A stretch of 64,000 nucleotides of DNA from contig NZ_JACHJK010000022.1 in the NCBI RefSeq assembly GCF_014203595.1, forward strand, positions 32,647 through 96,646, in the 5' to 3' direction. This DNA is from Streptomyces echinatus (GTDB lineage Bacteria; Actinomycetota; Actinomycetes; Streptomycetales; Streptomycetaceae). Numbering within the stretch: position 1 is the first letter of the stretch; each line of letters opens with the position of its first letter. The position numbers were made by a program, and so were the translations under genes. This document shows positions 26,262 to 35,712 of the stretch, piece after piece. Below the pieces are notes generated by a model. That model was given only the letters and a program-made list of their open reading frames with translations, searched no databases and was not told where the DNA came from.

Positions 26262-26690
26262 CTCGCAGGCGCGGAACTGTTCCGCGACCCGGGCCGCTGA
26301 TGTCCCCAGTCCGCTGGGCCGCCACGGTGATGTGCTCTGCATGGATCTCCCTCGCACACTGCTCTGCCTGCACCCACGTACTCGGCTTCACCGGTCACCG
26401 AGCCGGCCGACGGCCAGCCGGGTCAGTGACGTCTACCGACCGTCCGAGTGTCTCGGCCCGGTGGCGGGCGGATGTTGTTCCTCATCGGAAAACGCTCGTA
26501 AGAGGACACCGCACCCTGACCACAGGTCCCTGGCACCGCGGTTGCCGAGGCGATGCGGCCGCGCGTGCGGGGGAGCGGGGGGAACCAGGCCGGCGCCCGG
26601 CAACCTGTGCCTATGCCCCGTGGCCCGCGGAAGTAACTCACGCTTTGTGGGCTTGTCGGCGGAAGGTAAGGGCACCTGGTGGCCAGGAGG
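26262..26690. other. Stretch without a recognisable gene
   Basis: About 430 bases between the terpene synthase fragment and the small hydrophobic protein. No frame on either strand resembles a known protein. Confidence 0.4.
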
Positions 26691-26699
26691 TTGATAACG

Positions 26700-26870
26700 A
26701 TGGTTCCCCTGCTTCTGGTTCTTCTGCTGGCTCTGATCCTCTTCGGTGCGGGTTTCGCACTGAAGGCGCTGTGGTGGATCGCGGTGATCGTGCTCGTCGT
26801 GTGGCTGCTGGGCTTCGTCGTCCGCACCGCGGACAGCGGTGGCCGCAAGGGCCGCTGGTACCGCTGGTAG
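26700..26870 (+). CDS. Small hydrophobic membrane protein, 56 aa
   Basis: ATG 26700 is preceded by CCAGGAGG with a nine-base spacer. The protein is two close membrane helices (MVPLLLVLLLALILFGAGFA and ALWWIAVIVLVVWLLGFVV) and a basic tail ending RKGRWYRW. This is a familiar small hydrophobic protein of Streptomyces related to the lmo0937/DUF5670 type, often stress-associated. A strong terminator follows 48 bases downstream, so it is a single-gene transcript. Confidence 0.85.
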   Translation: MVPLLLVLLLALILFGAGFALKALWWIAVIVLVVWLLGFVVRTADSGGRKGRWYRW

Positions 26871-26917
26871 TCGATAGACGCCAGGCGCGATGAGCGCGCC
26901 ACGCTGCGCGAGGTGAT

Positions 26918-26945
26918 GGGGCCCGGCCGTACACGGCCGGGCCCC
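26918..26945. terminator. Strong 12-bp stem-loop after the hydrophobic protein
   Basis: GGGGCCCGGCCG and CGGCCGGGCCCC pair perfectly around the tetraloop TACA. Confidence 0.85.
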
Positions 26946-27237
26946 ACTCGCGTAAGGAGACCTCCTGTGCGGGTGGTTGGGAGGGATCGGGCGTATCGGG
27001 CGCATCGCAGGGTACGTGAGTGATGCACCGGCCCCGCAGGCCCAGCAGTGGAACCCTGCTCCTCCTGCCTGCGGGGCTGCTGCGCCCCAGCGGCCGACAG
27101 CTCCCTGTTCAGTCCTGACAGCTCGATTTTTCCGACCGCCACGGGCCCGCGGCAGAGGCTGCTCGGGCGGCACCCGCTCAGGTAGCCTGCCGTCTCCCGG
27201 CCGCGGAACATGCACGAGGACGATGAGGTGATGGGGC

Positions 27238-27747
27238 ATGCGCTCGTCGTCATGGGGCGCCGAACTGCTGAGCGGGCTCAGGCCGTTGTCCCGGGTGGTG
27301 CTGTCGGTCTGCCTGTGCGGTCTCGCAGTGCCGTTGTGGTTCGCCGCGCAGAACACGTACCGGTTCGTCGAGGGCCACCACACGAAGACGGAAGGGTACG
27401 TGCACTGCGAGTCGGGCGGCCCGTGCCACGGCGCGTGGCGCCTGCCCGGCGGGCAGCGCGGGAACGGTGAGATACGCGGTCTCCCCTTCGCCGCCGACGA
27501 GGAACTCCTGACGGACCTACCGCTGTACGCGGGCCGGGACTGGGCCGTCGCCGACCGCTCCGCCCTGCTGGCAAGCGCGGCCTGGGAATACGCCGGCACG
27601 GGGATCGGCGCGGCCCTCACCTTGTCGATCGCCTGGAACCGGTCCTACAGCAGCGGCTCGCGCGATGACGTGTGTCGCCGGCGCCGTCGCCGCGGCCACG
27701 CCTCCACCGCCGCAGCCGGTCACGAGCATGACCGGGGGAGAACATGA
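27238..27747 (+). CDS. Membrane protein of unknown function, 169 aa
   Basis: A first hydrophobic helix (VVLSVCLCGLAVPLWFAAQN) is followed by an external domain with two Cys (VHCESGGPCHGAW) that could form a disulfide. A second helix follows (LASAAWEYAGTGIGAALTLS), then an Arg-rich cytoplasmic tail. I do not recognise the family. The layout, with a small extracellular domain between two helices, looks genuine. Confidence 0.6.
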   Translation: MRSSSWGAELLSGLRPLSRVVLSVCLCGLAVPLWFAAQNTYRFVEGHHTKTEGYVHCESGGPCHGAWRLPGGQRGNGEIRGLPFAADEELLTDLPLYAGRDWAVADRSALLASAAWEYAGTGIGAALTLSIAWNRSYSSGSRDDVCRRRRRRGHASTAAAGHEHDRGRT

Positions 27748-27920
27748 GCCGACCACTGCTGTTCCTCCATGCCGCGGCAGCGGGCTGCGGCACCGCGGCG
27801 TCCTCCTGCTCGGCACCCGTGCTCTCGGAGGCGGGACAGAGCTTGCCGAGCCTCCCGCTCCGGCGGCCGCGGCTCGGTGCCTGGCCCACGCCGACGCGCC
27901 GCGCCGTCTGACAGCCGCCG

Positions 27921-28268
27921 GCGAGATCGACCCGAACCAGCCCCTGGACGCTGCTGCGCGGCGCGCTGGAGAACTTCGCCACCGGCCTGGGGCTCCTCGA
28001 CGGCGCCGGGCGCAGTGAGCGCCGACGTCGCGCCCTGTCGCTGTGGAACGAGGACATGCGCTCCCGGCAGCCGCACGAGACGGACACCGGCCACCTCCCG
28101 TCCGGCGGCGGCCTGACCGGTGCGCAGCGCCGGACCGAGATCCGCGCCCTCGCCGACCAGCTCGGCCCTGGCCCCGCTGACCGCACCCAGGACCAGGACC
28201 CATACCGACGGTCGCCTTGTCGGTCCCACGGTCTCCGTGTGGGTACTGGGCCGGTGGGTAGCCGGTGA
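27921..28268 (+). pseudogene. Fragment of a conserved hypothetical protein
   Basis: The frame reads TLLRGALENFATGLGLLDGA, then ERRRRALSLWNEDMRSRQPH and LTGAQRRTEIRALADQLG, a helical, coding-like stretch that lacks a start. A short fragment of another gene (about 27745-27920) precedes it out of frame. The 5' end is lost and the 3' end runs into the HAD gene. Confidence 0.4.
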
Positions 28269-28936
28269 GCGTGACCGCATCCGCCATCGCCGTCCTCGAC
28301 ATCGACGGGACACTCATCGACTCCAACTACCACCACGCCCTTGCCTGGTACCGGGCACTGCGCTCGGTGGGCGAGATCTATCCGGTGTGGCGGCTGCACC
28401 GGCTGATCGGGATGGGCGGGGATCAGGTGGTCACCGCTGTCGGTGGCGAGGAACTGGAGCGCCGGGTGGGCGACCGGGCCAGGGAGCAGCAGGGCAGGGA
28501 GGTCGACGAGCTGCTGGAGGAGATGGCGCCGTTGCCCGGTGCTCGCGATCTCCTCGTGGCGGTCAAAGAGCGCGGTCACCGGCTGGTGCTGGCCAGCTCT
28601 GCTCAGCAGCGTCACGTGGAGGTCTTTTTGGACATGCTGGACGCCCGTGACGTCGTCGACGACTGGACCACCAGCGCCGATGTGGAGTCCTCCAAGCCGG
28701 CGCCGGATCTGCTGCACGTGGCGCTGAAGAAGTTGGGAGCGCCGCCCGACGCGGCGAGTGTGATGGTCGGCGACTCGGTGTGGGACGTCGAGGCGGCCAA
28801 GAGAGCGGGGATGCCGGCGATCGTCGTCCGTTCCGGCGGGTTCGGGGACGACGAGCTGCGGAAGGCCGGCGCCATCGCCCTCTACGACACCCCCGGCGAC
28901 CTCGCGAAGGCACTGGACGACACCCCACTCGCCTGA
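28265..28936 (+). CDS. HAD-superfamily hydrolase (phosphoglycolate-phosphatase-like)
   Basis: 223 aa from GTG 28265. All four HAD motifs are present: DIDGTLIDS (nucleophile and acid Asp), LVLASSAQQ, the Lys in SSKPAPD, and VMVGDSVWDVEAAKRAG. The helical cap between motifs I and II is of the C1 type. It probably dephosphorylates a small sugar phosphate or phosphoglycolate. It lies about 100 bases upstream of a transketolase on the same strand, which suggests a sugar-phosphate role, but that is inference. Confidence 0.9.
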   Translation: MSVTASAIAVLDIDGTLIDSNYHHALAWYRALRSVGEIYPVWRLHRLIGMGGDQVVTAVGGEELERRVGDRAREQQGREVDELLEEMAPLPGARDLLVAVKERGHRLVLASSAQQRHVEVFLDMLDARDVVDDWTTSADVESSKPAPDLLHVALKKLGAPPDAASVMVGDSVWDVEAAKRAGMPAIVVRSGGFGDDELRKAGAIALYDTPGDLAKALDDTPLA

Positions 28937-29038
28937 CGCCCCCACCGTCGTCGCCGGGCCCGCCCGGTTGCGGTGCCCGATACCGGCCGCGCGGTGAAAA
29001 GCATCTACCGTCCCACCCCCAAGGGAGTACCGCCACCG

Positions 29039-31276
29039 ATGACCGCCAATGAGGCAGACTCTGCCGCCGAGGCGAAGAGCACCCGCCCCGAGGCTCCCGC
29101 CGAGGCCGCGAGCGACGCCCCCACCGGCAACCCCTTCCAGCCGCACCCCACCCTCCCCGAGGGGATGGGCGATCTCGACCGACGCGCGATCGACACCGTG
29201 CGCGTGCTGGCGATGGATGCCGTACAGAAGACCGGCAACGGCCACCCCGGCACCGCGATGAGCATGGCCCCCACCGCCTACCTGCTGTTCCAGAAGTGGC
29301 TGCGCCACGACCCGGGCGATCCGCACTGGGTCGGCCGTGACCGCTTCGTGCTGTCGATGGGGCACTCGAGCCTCACCTTGTACATCCAGCTCTTCCTCTC
29401 CGGCTACGGCCTGGACCTGGCCGACCTTCAGGCGCTGCGCACCTGGGGCTCTGCGACCCCGGGCCATCCCGAGGTCAACCACACACCGGGGGTGGAGACG
29501 ACGACCGGCCCGCTCGGCCAGGGCGTCGGCAACGCCGTCGGCATGGCGATGGCCGCCCGCCGCGAGCGCGGTCTGCTGGACCCCGACGCCCCCGAGGGCG
29601 AGAGCGTCTTCGATCACACGATCTGGGCGTTCGCCTCCGACGGCGACCTGGAGGAGGGCGTCAGCGGCGAGGCGTCATCGCTGGCCGGCACTCAGGAGCT
29701 GGGCAATCTGGTCCTGGTCTACGACGCCAACCGGATCTCGATCGAGGACGACACCGACGTCGCGTTCACCGAGGACGTCGGCAAGCGGTACGAGGCGTAC
29801 GGCTGGCACGTGCAGCACGTCGACGACGGCGAGGACCTGGCCGCGGTCGACCGCGCGCTGGCCGCTGCCCGGGCCGAGACCGGCCGCCCGTCGCTGATCG
29901 TGCTGCACACGATCATCGGCTGGCCCGCGCCGAACAAGCAGAACACCGGCGCGGCCCACGGATCCGCGTTGGGCGAGGACGAGGTCCGGGCGACCAAGGA
30001 GATCCTCGGCTTCGACCCCGACAAGACTTTCGAGGTCGACCCGGAGGTGCTCGAGCACGCCCGCCGGGTCGCCGGGCGCGGCGCGCAGGGGCACGCGACG
30101 TGGCAGCGGCGCTTCGACGCGTGGCGGGCCGGCAACCCCGACGGTGCCGCGCTGCTCGAGAGGCTGTCCACCCGCCGGCTGCCGCAGGGGTGGGCGGACG
30201 GCCTGCCGGTCTGGGACGCCGATCCGAAGGGCGTGGCGACCCGGAAGGCTTCCGGCGAGGTCCTCGCCGCCCTGTACCCGGTCCTGCCGGAGCTGTGGGG
30301 TGGTTCCGCCGACCTGGCGGAGAGCAACAACACCGCGGTCAAGGGGGAGGCTTCGTTCCTGCCCGAGAGCCGGCAGACCAAGATGTGGTCGGGCGGCCCG
30401 TACGGGCGCACGCTGCACTTCGGTGTCCGCGAGCACGCCATGGGCGCGATCATGAACGGCATCGCGCTGCACGGCGGGACCCGCGTGTACGGCGGCACGT
30501 TCCTCACCTTCTCCGACTACATGCGCGGTGCGGTGCGGCTGGCCGCGCTCATGCAGCTCCCGGTCACCTACGTGTGGACGCACGACTCCATCGGGCTGGG
30601 CGAGGACGGCCCCACCCACCAGCCCATCGAGCACTACGCGGCGCTGCGGGCCATCCCCGGCCTGGACTTCGTCCGCCCGGCCGACGCCAACGAGACCGCG
30701 GTGGCCTGGCGCACCATCCTCGAGCACAACGACCGCCCGGCCGGACTCGCCCTGTCCCGGCAGAACCTGCCCGTCCTGGACCGCACACGGTTCGCGTCGG
30801 CCGAGGGCGTAGCCCGGGGCGGCTACGTGCTGGCCGAAGCCTCCGGCGGCAGTCCCGAGGTCATTCTGATGGGCACCGGAAGCGAGGTGCAGATCGCCGT
30901 CGCCGCCCGGGAGACGCTGGAGGCCGACGGCATCCCGACGAGGGTCGTGTCACTGCCGTGCTGGGAGTGGTTCGCGGCCCAGGACCGGGCCTACCGCGAG
31001 CAGGTGCTGCCGCCCGCGGTGCGCGCCCGGGTGAGCGTCGAGGCCGGCGTGCCCATGGGCTGGCGGGAGTTCGTCGGCGACGCCGGCCGCATCGTCGGCC
31101 TCGACCACTACGGCGCCAGCGCGGCCTACACCGTGCTGTACGAGCAGTTCGGGCTCACCGCGGACGCGGTCGTCGCCGCGGCCCGGGAAAGCCTTGCCGC
31201 CGCCGAGGCACCGCCGCTGGCCCCCGTCGGCCCGGACAGCGCCGGCGCCCTGCAGGCCCCCACCGGCGATCGCTGA
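29039..31276 (+). CDS. tkt: Transketolase
   Basis: 745 aa from ATG 29039 (AGGGAG upstream). It transfers two-carbon ketol units between sugar phosphates in the pentose phosphate pathway using thiamine diphosphate. The substrate-binding TGNGHPGTAMSMAP, the TPP motif ASDGDLEEGVSGEASSL with the later N of YDANRISIED, the HTPGVETTTGPLGQG loop and the pyrimidine-domain ESNNTAVKGE and HDSIGLGEDGPTHQP are all intact. An acidic N-terminal extension of about 40 residues and an Ala/Pro-rich C-terminal tail are longer than usual. In an arm-like region this is likely a second copy beside a core gene. Confidence 0.95.
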   Translation: MTANEADSAAEAKSTRPEAPAEAASDAPTGNPFQPHPTLPEGMGDLDRRAIDTVRVLAMDAVQKTGNGHPGTAMSMAPTAYLLFQKWLRHDPGDPHWVGRDRFVLSMGHSSLTLYIQLFLSGYGLDLADLQALRTWGSATPGHPEVNHTPGVETTTGPLGQGVGNAVGMAMAARRERGLLDPDAPEGESVFDHTIWAFASDGDLEEGVSGEASSLAGTQELGNLVLVYDANRISIEDDTDVAFTEDVGKRYEAYGWHVQHVDDGEDLAAVDRALAAARAETGRPSLIVLHTIIGWPAPNKQNTGAAHGSALGEDEVRATKEILGFDPDKTFEVDPEVLEHARRVAGRGAQGHATWQRRFDAWRAGNPDGAALLERLSTRRLPQGWADGLPVWDADPKGVATRKASGEVLAALYPVLPELWGGSADLAESNNTAVKGEASFLPESRQTKMWSGGPYGRTLHFGVREHAMGAIMNGIALHGGTRVYGGTFLTFSDYMRGAVRLAALMQLPVTYVWTHDSIGLGEDGPTHQPIEHYAALRAIPGLDFVRPADANETAVAWRTILEHNDRPAGLALSRQNLPVLDRTRFASAEGVARGGYVLAEASGGSPEVILMGTGSEVQIAVAARETLEADGIPTRVVSLPCWEWFAAQDRAYREQVLPPAVRARVSVEAGVPMGWREFVGDAGRIVGLDHYGASAAYTVLYEQFGLTADAVVAAARESLAAAEAPPLAPVGPDSAGALQAPTGDR

Positions 31277-31450
31277 CCCGCCTGCCCCGCCCGGGCGGTC
31301 GACGGTCTCGGACGTCGGGATGTTCGGCGAGGGCGCGACCCACGGCGGCCCGCGTCCGCGCTGCTCGTCGTCACCCAGCGCCGGCTCACCACCGGCGCGA
31401 CCGGCGGCGCCGTCAAGTGAGGGCGCGGCCGGTCACCGCTCCGCCGGCGC

Positions 31451-32315
31451 TCACCAGCGGAGCCCGGTGAAGTCGACCGGGCGGGGGCGCAGCAGACGGG
31501 TGCGGTCCGCCAGGGCGTGCAGCCGCCGGGACATCTCGTCGGCCGGCAGGCGGCGCCGGTCCCCGTGGCCCGGCAGCACCCACTCGAACCGCAGCCGCCC
31601 TGCCGTCCTGGCCAGGGACGCGGCCAGCGCCTCGATGCCAGATCACGCTCTCGGCGACTTCCCGGTCAGCGGTCGTACGCGACCAGAAGAAGCTGTCGCC
31701 GCTGAAGCAGTACCGGTCGTCGGCGAGGTAGAGGACGCTGCCCCGGGTGTGCCCGGGGAGGGGGTGGGCGGTGACGCCCTCGGCGATGTCCAGCGGTTCG
31801 AGGCCGCGGATCACCTGGTCGGCGTCCGGGGCGGCGTCGAGGTCGTCCTCGTGGATCCAGAGCCAGGCGCCGAAGTGGTCGGCGTAGCGGCGGCCGTGTG
31901 CGGCGTGGTCGCGGTGGGTGAGCAGCACGTCGGTGACGGGGCCCGAGGCCGTCCAGCGCTCGGCCAAGGCGCGGCTTCAGCGGGGCGTGTCGATCATCAT
32001 GCTGGTGCCGGAGGGCCGCGGGAGCAGGTAGGAGTTGGCGCCCGCGGTGTGGGGCGAGTTGTGCCCACAGATCAGCACCCCGTCGTCCAGGTGCATCGGG
32101 AACGGGTTCAGCGACTGGTCCGCCCGGCCGGTCAGGGGCCGGATCGAGCGGGTGGGGCAGGCGAAGACGGCCGCGTGTAAGCGCCGGTTCTCCGCGTCGT
32201 CGGCGGGCGGGCGCAGGACGACGGATTTCCCGTCGGCCTCGCCGATCAGCCCGGGTGCGAACTGCCGGGCCACATCGCAATTCGTGCAGCGGTCGTCCAC
32301 GTACCATCCGTCCAC
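31451..32315 (-). pseudogene. Ferredoxin-MBL-fold hydrolase, broken
   Basis: From GTG 32315 (GAAGGAG upstream) the frame encodes a ferredoxin-like segment (RCTNCDVARQFAPGLIGEAD), then the start of a metallo-beta-lactamase domain. It hits an in-frame TGA at 31977-31979 after MMIDTPR. The same frame continues with VLLTHRDHAAHGRRYADHFG, PLPGHTRGSVLYL and FSGDSFFW. A further frameshift near 31640 separates the C-terminus (FEWVLPGHGDRR, ending at 31451). The complete domain order is recognisable, so the decay is recent. Confidence 0.8.
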
Positions 32316-32319
32316 GGCC

Positions 32320-32865
32320 GGACTCCTTCCACGGGGATGCGGCCTCGGCGGAGGCCTCCCCACCAGGGGTACCCCGCCCCCCGCCGCACCGGTAGGCCCC
32401 GCCGACCTTGTGTTTCCGGCGCCGGGCCGCTCTCACCAGGGGGTTCCCGCTGGGACGCGAAGCGGCCGAGTCCTTGCCAAGACCGCCGCGCCGTGCCGTG
32501 CCGTGGCCGGTGCCGTCGCCGGGCGGGCCGCCCTGGTCGTGGAGTTGCTGTCGTCGGGGCGTTCTGGCCCGTCGCGATCCCGGATGGCGTGCTGCTGCTG
32601 TCGGGCCGTTGGGCTGGCATCGGCCGCCGGTTCGCCGCTGTCGGGGTGCTCGGTCGCCGCTTGGGCCGCGGGTTGTCATGCCGTTCGGTAGGGGCGGCCG
32701 TTCCGGTGCGTCGGGCCTCACCCCGTCGGGCCGTTGCCGGGCCGCCCCGCCGGGGCCCTGCCCGTCGGCCGTTCGCCTCGTTGGACCGTCGCTGTGCTGC
32801 CGCCCGTGGACCCACGGGCTGGGAGGTCGAGGGTCGGCAGCTCACGGCGTCGACCCCGGACCGGG
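32320..32865. other. Stretch without a recognisable gene
   Basis: About 550 bases of very G+C-rich sequence with long but implausible Arg/Pro-rich frames. A segment around 32675-32705 resembles one at about 40230-40260. Confidence 0.4.
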
Positions 32866-32870
32866 TTCGA

Positions 32871-33557
32871 TCACCGGGCGCGTTCGATCAAGCGGTTCGC
32901 GTTCGTGTTGCCGCCGCGCCACCGGGTGCGGGCCGCCCAGGCCGCTCCGCCGAGGGCGAAGCCGTAGACGGAGACCAGGCCGTGGCCGTTGTCCTGGGCG
33001 AGCCACATCGCCAGGCCCAGCACCGGGACGCCGATCGCCAGGGCGAGTTCTTTGGGGAGGCGGGTGCGCGTCAGGAAGGCCAGGGCGAGAGTGGCGCCGA
33101 GGAAGTAGGTGGCGCCGGAGCTGCCGGCGAAGTTCCGGGGGTCGGTGCTGGGACCGTCGGCGAAACCGAGCAGAGAGTCGATCCGGCCGGGCAGCACGAT
33201 GCCGGCGACGAAGAAGCCGAGGGTCAGCGGGCCGCCCCAGTACCACTGGGCGAGCGCGGCGACGACGGCGAGGGTGACGAGGTTCCACAGGGCGCCGAAG
33301 ACGCCGCCGTTCTGCAGGAACACCGAGGTGAACTCGCGCCACCAGCCGGACCGGGTGGGGTCGGCGTCCAGCGCGGGCATGGCGCCGGACCAGACCATCT
33401 GGAGCAGCACGCCGCCGACGGCGATCGCGGTCAGGATGACAGCCGCCCACGGGATCGGGCGCCCGCGCACGGTGTCTCGGCCGACCACCCCGAGACCGCA
33501 GTTGACCATCATGATCATCAGTGCAGCCGTGGTCACGTTGAAGACGATCGCCCCCAT
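32871..33557 (-). CDS. Rhomboid-like membrane protein
   Basis: 228 aa from ATG 33557, with about six hydrophobic helices. A GSSG motif (NFAGSSGATYFLGA) lies in the fourth and a His in the last (DNGHGLVSVYGFALGG), the positions and spacing of the Ser/His dyad of rhomboid intramembrane proteases. An N-terminal Trp/Asn-rich loop with an NGGVFGALWN motif also fits. Proteolytic activity is inference. Its start is about 100 bases from a divergent TetR gene with a shared inverted-repeat operator, so it is probably that repressor's target. Confidence 0.7.
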   Translation of the reverse strand: MGAIVFNVTTAALMIMMVNCGLGVVGRDTVRGRPIPWAAVILTAIAVGGVLLQMVWSGAMPALDADPTRSGWWREFTSVFLQNGGVFGALWNLVTLAVVAALAQWYWGGPLTLGFFVAGIVLPGRIDSLLGFADGPSTDPRNFAGSSGATYFLGATLALAFLTRTRLPKELALAIGVPVLGLAMWLAQDNGHGLVSVYGFALGGAAWAARTRWRGGNTNANRLIERAR

Positions 33558-33578
33558 GCCAGCCACCCCCCGGTTCCA

Positions 33579-33646
33579 GCGTTTCCAACGCCGTTCGAAA
33601 TCTGACGGCGCAAAACTAGCACTTTTCGAACAGTGTTGGAAAACGC
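33579..33646. promoter_or_regulatory. Inverted-repeat operator between the rhomboid-like and tetR genes
   Basis: Two arms of about 22 bases (33579-33600 and 33624-33646) are imperfect reverse complements. Each contains TTCCAAC and TTCGAAA (or their complements) and they flank a 23-base spacer. The TetR start is at 33661 and the rhomboid-like start at 33557, so the arms overlap both promoters. Confidence 0.75.
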
Positions 33647-33660
33647 TGTACGGTGAGCTC

Positions 33661-34293
33661 ATGAAGCTCACCAAAGAGCGCATCGTCGACGCGGGCATGG
33701 CCGTCTTCGCCGAGGTCGGCTACCAGCACCTGTCCATGCGTCAAGTCGCCGACCGTCTCGACGCCCACGCCGGCAGCCTCTACTACCACGTACGTGGCAA
33801 AGAGGAACTGCTCGCCCTGATGGCCGACCGGGTCTGCCGCCGTGCCTACGACGCGTGTACCGCCGTCCTGGCCGCCCTTCCGCCCGACGCCCCCTGGCAG
33901 GACCGCGTCGAAGCCCAGGTCACCACCCTGCGCACGGAGCTCAAGCAGCACCCCGGGGGCGCCCAGCTCCTCGCCGAGAGTCCCGGCATGCTCAGCACCG
34001 GTGCGTTCTCCCTGATGGAACGCCTGCTGCGGACCCTGCTGGACGGCGGACTGCCCGCCGCGCACTGCGGCATCGCCGCCGACACCCTGCTCAGCCACGT
34101 CACCGGCTTCGTCCTCCAGGAACAGAACCAGCCGACCGCGCCACCGACCGTCACCGCCGGCCTCCATGCCGACCTGTGCGAGCAATTCCCGCTGGTCATG
34201 GGCGGCCTGATTCCGCGGCTGAGCCATGACGAGAAGTTCACCCGGAGCATCCGCCTGCTCTGCACGGGCTTCGCGGCGCTCAACCAGCCGTAG
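33661..34293 (+). CDS. TetR-family repressor with TetR C-terminal domain
   Basis: 210 aa from ATG 33661. The HTH is LSMRQVADRLDAHAGSLYYH, close to that of classical TetR proteins. The C-terminal half fits the TetR_C ligand domain (LLSHVTGFVLQEQNQ). It is divergent from the rhomboid-like gene with two similar half sites between them, so it probably represses both itself and that gene. The inducer is unknown. Confidence 0.9.
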   Translation: MKLTKERIVDAGMAVFAEVGYQHLSMRQVADRLDAHAGSLYYHVRGKEELLALMADRVCRRAYDACTAVLAALPPDAPWQDRVEAQVTTLRTELKQHPGGAQLLAESPGMLSTGAFSLMERLLRTLLDGGLPAAHCGIAADTLLSHVTGFVLQEQNQPTAPPTVTAGLHADLCEQFPLVMGGLIPRLSHDEKFTRSIRLLCTGFAALNQP

Positions 34294-34334
34294 AGGCCGG
34301 GCGGCGGCCGTCAACTGGTGAGAGACCGATGGGT

Positions 34335-34618
34335 GGTACCGGCTGCTCCCGGCCGCCGCCGTCACCCGCTCCGACCTTGATGGAACAGCCACAGGAGTGC
34401 GAACGACGACGGGGCCGCATCTGTCTCCTCCGGGGAGCCGAGGCGGCCGGTGGAACGATCACCGCACCCCGATCAACGGAATCCTGTTCCAGATCCGCAC
34501 CGGTGTCCCGTGGCGTGACCTCCAGAACGCCACGGCTCTTGGTAAACCGTCCACGAACGGCACCGGCGTTGGTCGGCGGACGGCACGGTCACAGGCCCGG
34601 CGTCGGCCCCCACCCTGA
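34335..34618 (+). pseudogene. IS5-family transposase N-terminal fragment
   Basis: The frame gives DHRTPINGILFQIRTGVPWR and, in a neighbouring frame, a TVHERHRRWSADGT segment. Both are characteristic of the N-terminus of IS5/IS427-group transposases. The DDE core is absent. Confidence 0.7.
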
Positions 34619-34899
34619 GGACGCTTCACCTCGGCCGGCGGCACCACACGCCGGAACAGCACCCGCACGGCCTGCTCGCCGACGTCGTGCCGCTCGGCCG
34701 CCGCTTCGGTCCCGCTGGTCTGCCGGTCAACTCCGCCTGCCCGCGATGCCAACGCTGCCGTGGTGGGGGCATCCCGTGCCCGGCCCCTCAACGCAGACAG
34801 CAGCACGCACACGGCCTCGTCCAACGTGAAGGAGGCCGCAGCGGTCGGTATTGGCTTCAGGCGCTCAAGGGCGGCCCCCGGACGGCCGATGGCGGTGGC

Positions 34900-35712
34900 A
34901 TGGAGACACGTCCTGTCACGCGTCGTGCTGTGTCCTGCCGCATGCTCGGGGCGGCCGCCGGGCTGCTCGCTGTCCCCTGGGCGGTGGTGCCCGGCCGCCG
35001 GGCCGGAGCGGCCACTTCCGACACCTGTCGCCTGGCGGGGGAGGGGGAAGAAGCATGCCTGCGTGTGTTGTTCGGATCCGAGAACCGAGTGTTCCGCGCA
35101 GACGAGCGGGTGGCAGCGGTGACGTTCAACGCGGCCTGGAACGACGCGGGCCTCGACGTCATCCTGGGGGAGCTCGCCCGCCGGCACACGCCTGCCACGT
35201 TCTTCCTGACCGGCGACTTCGCCGACCGGTACCCCGAGGTGGTGAGGCGGGTCGCGGCTGCGGGGCATGGGCTGGGCAACCACTCCTACAGTCACCCCTA
35301 CTTCGAGGATCTGACCGCGGACGGCAGGCGCCGTGAGGTCCAGGCGGCGGACCGGGCTCTGCGTGCGGCCGGCGCGGGCGGAGCACTGACCCCGTTCTTC
35401 CGCTTTCCCTACAGCGAGACCAGTCCAGCCCAGATCAGGGAGGTCAACGAGCTGGGCTTCGCTGACATCGAGTTCACCACCGACACCAACGGGTGGATGG
35501 GCACCGAGGGCGGCATGAGCGTGGACCGCGCGGTGCGCAGGGCGCTGGATGCCCTGTGCCCAGGGGCGATCGTGCAGATGCACGTCGGTACGACCGAGGG
35601 CCAGAGCGAGGTGATCGACGCCAAGGCGCTGCCACGGATCCTCGGCGCGATCGCCGCCCGCGGCTACCGTGTCATCGACCTTCGCACCCTCCTCGCTGGG
35701 GTGTCTCTCTAG
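34900..35712 (+). CDS. Polysaccharide-deacetylase-like protein with altered active site
   Basis: 270 aa from ATG 34900. The N-terminus (METRPVTRRAVSCRMLGAAA) is a twin-arginine or Sec-type leader, so the protein should be exported. The NodB domain starts about residue 68. Motif 2 (NHSYSHPYF, metal-binding His pair) and motif 3 (FFRFPYSE) are present. Motif 1, normally TFDDG, reads TFNAAWNDAG, so the catalytic-base Asp and metal-ligand Asp are not in their usual place. It may be inactive, may bind glycans, or may use the later Asp. A frame continues upstream to 34687, but its start lies in IS debris. Confidence 0.8.
   Translation: METRPVTRRAVSCRMLGAAAGLLAVPWAVVPGRRAGAATSDTCRLAGEGEEACLRVLFGSENRVFRADERVAAVTFNAAWNDAGLDVILGELARRHTPATFFLTGDFADRYPEVVRRVAAAGHGLGNHSYSHPYFEDLTADGRRREVQAADRALRAAGAGGALTPFFRFPYSETSPAQIREVNELGFADIEFTTDTNGWMGTEGGMSVDRAVRRALDALCPGAIVQMHVGTTEGQSEVIDAKALPRILGAIAARGYRVIDLRTLLAGVSL

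Noticed and set aside
27617..29617. Minus-strand frame of 666 codons across the HAD and transketolase genes
   Set aside because: Antisense shadow: the plus strand carries complete HAD motifs and transketolase TPP motifs.
31666..32721. 351-codon minus-strand frame over the MBL gene
   Set aside because: Out of frame with the recognisable ferredoxin and MBL motifs and very Arg-rich; a shadow of the broken gene.
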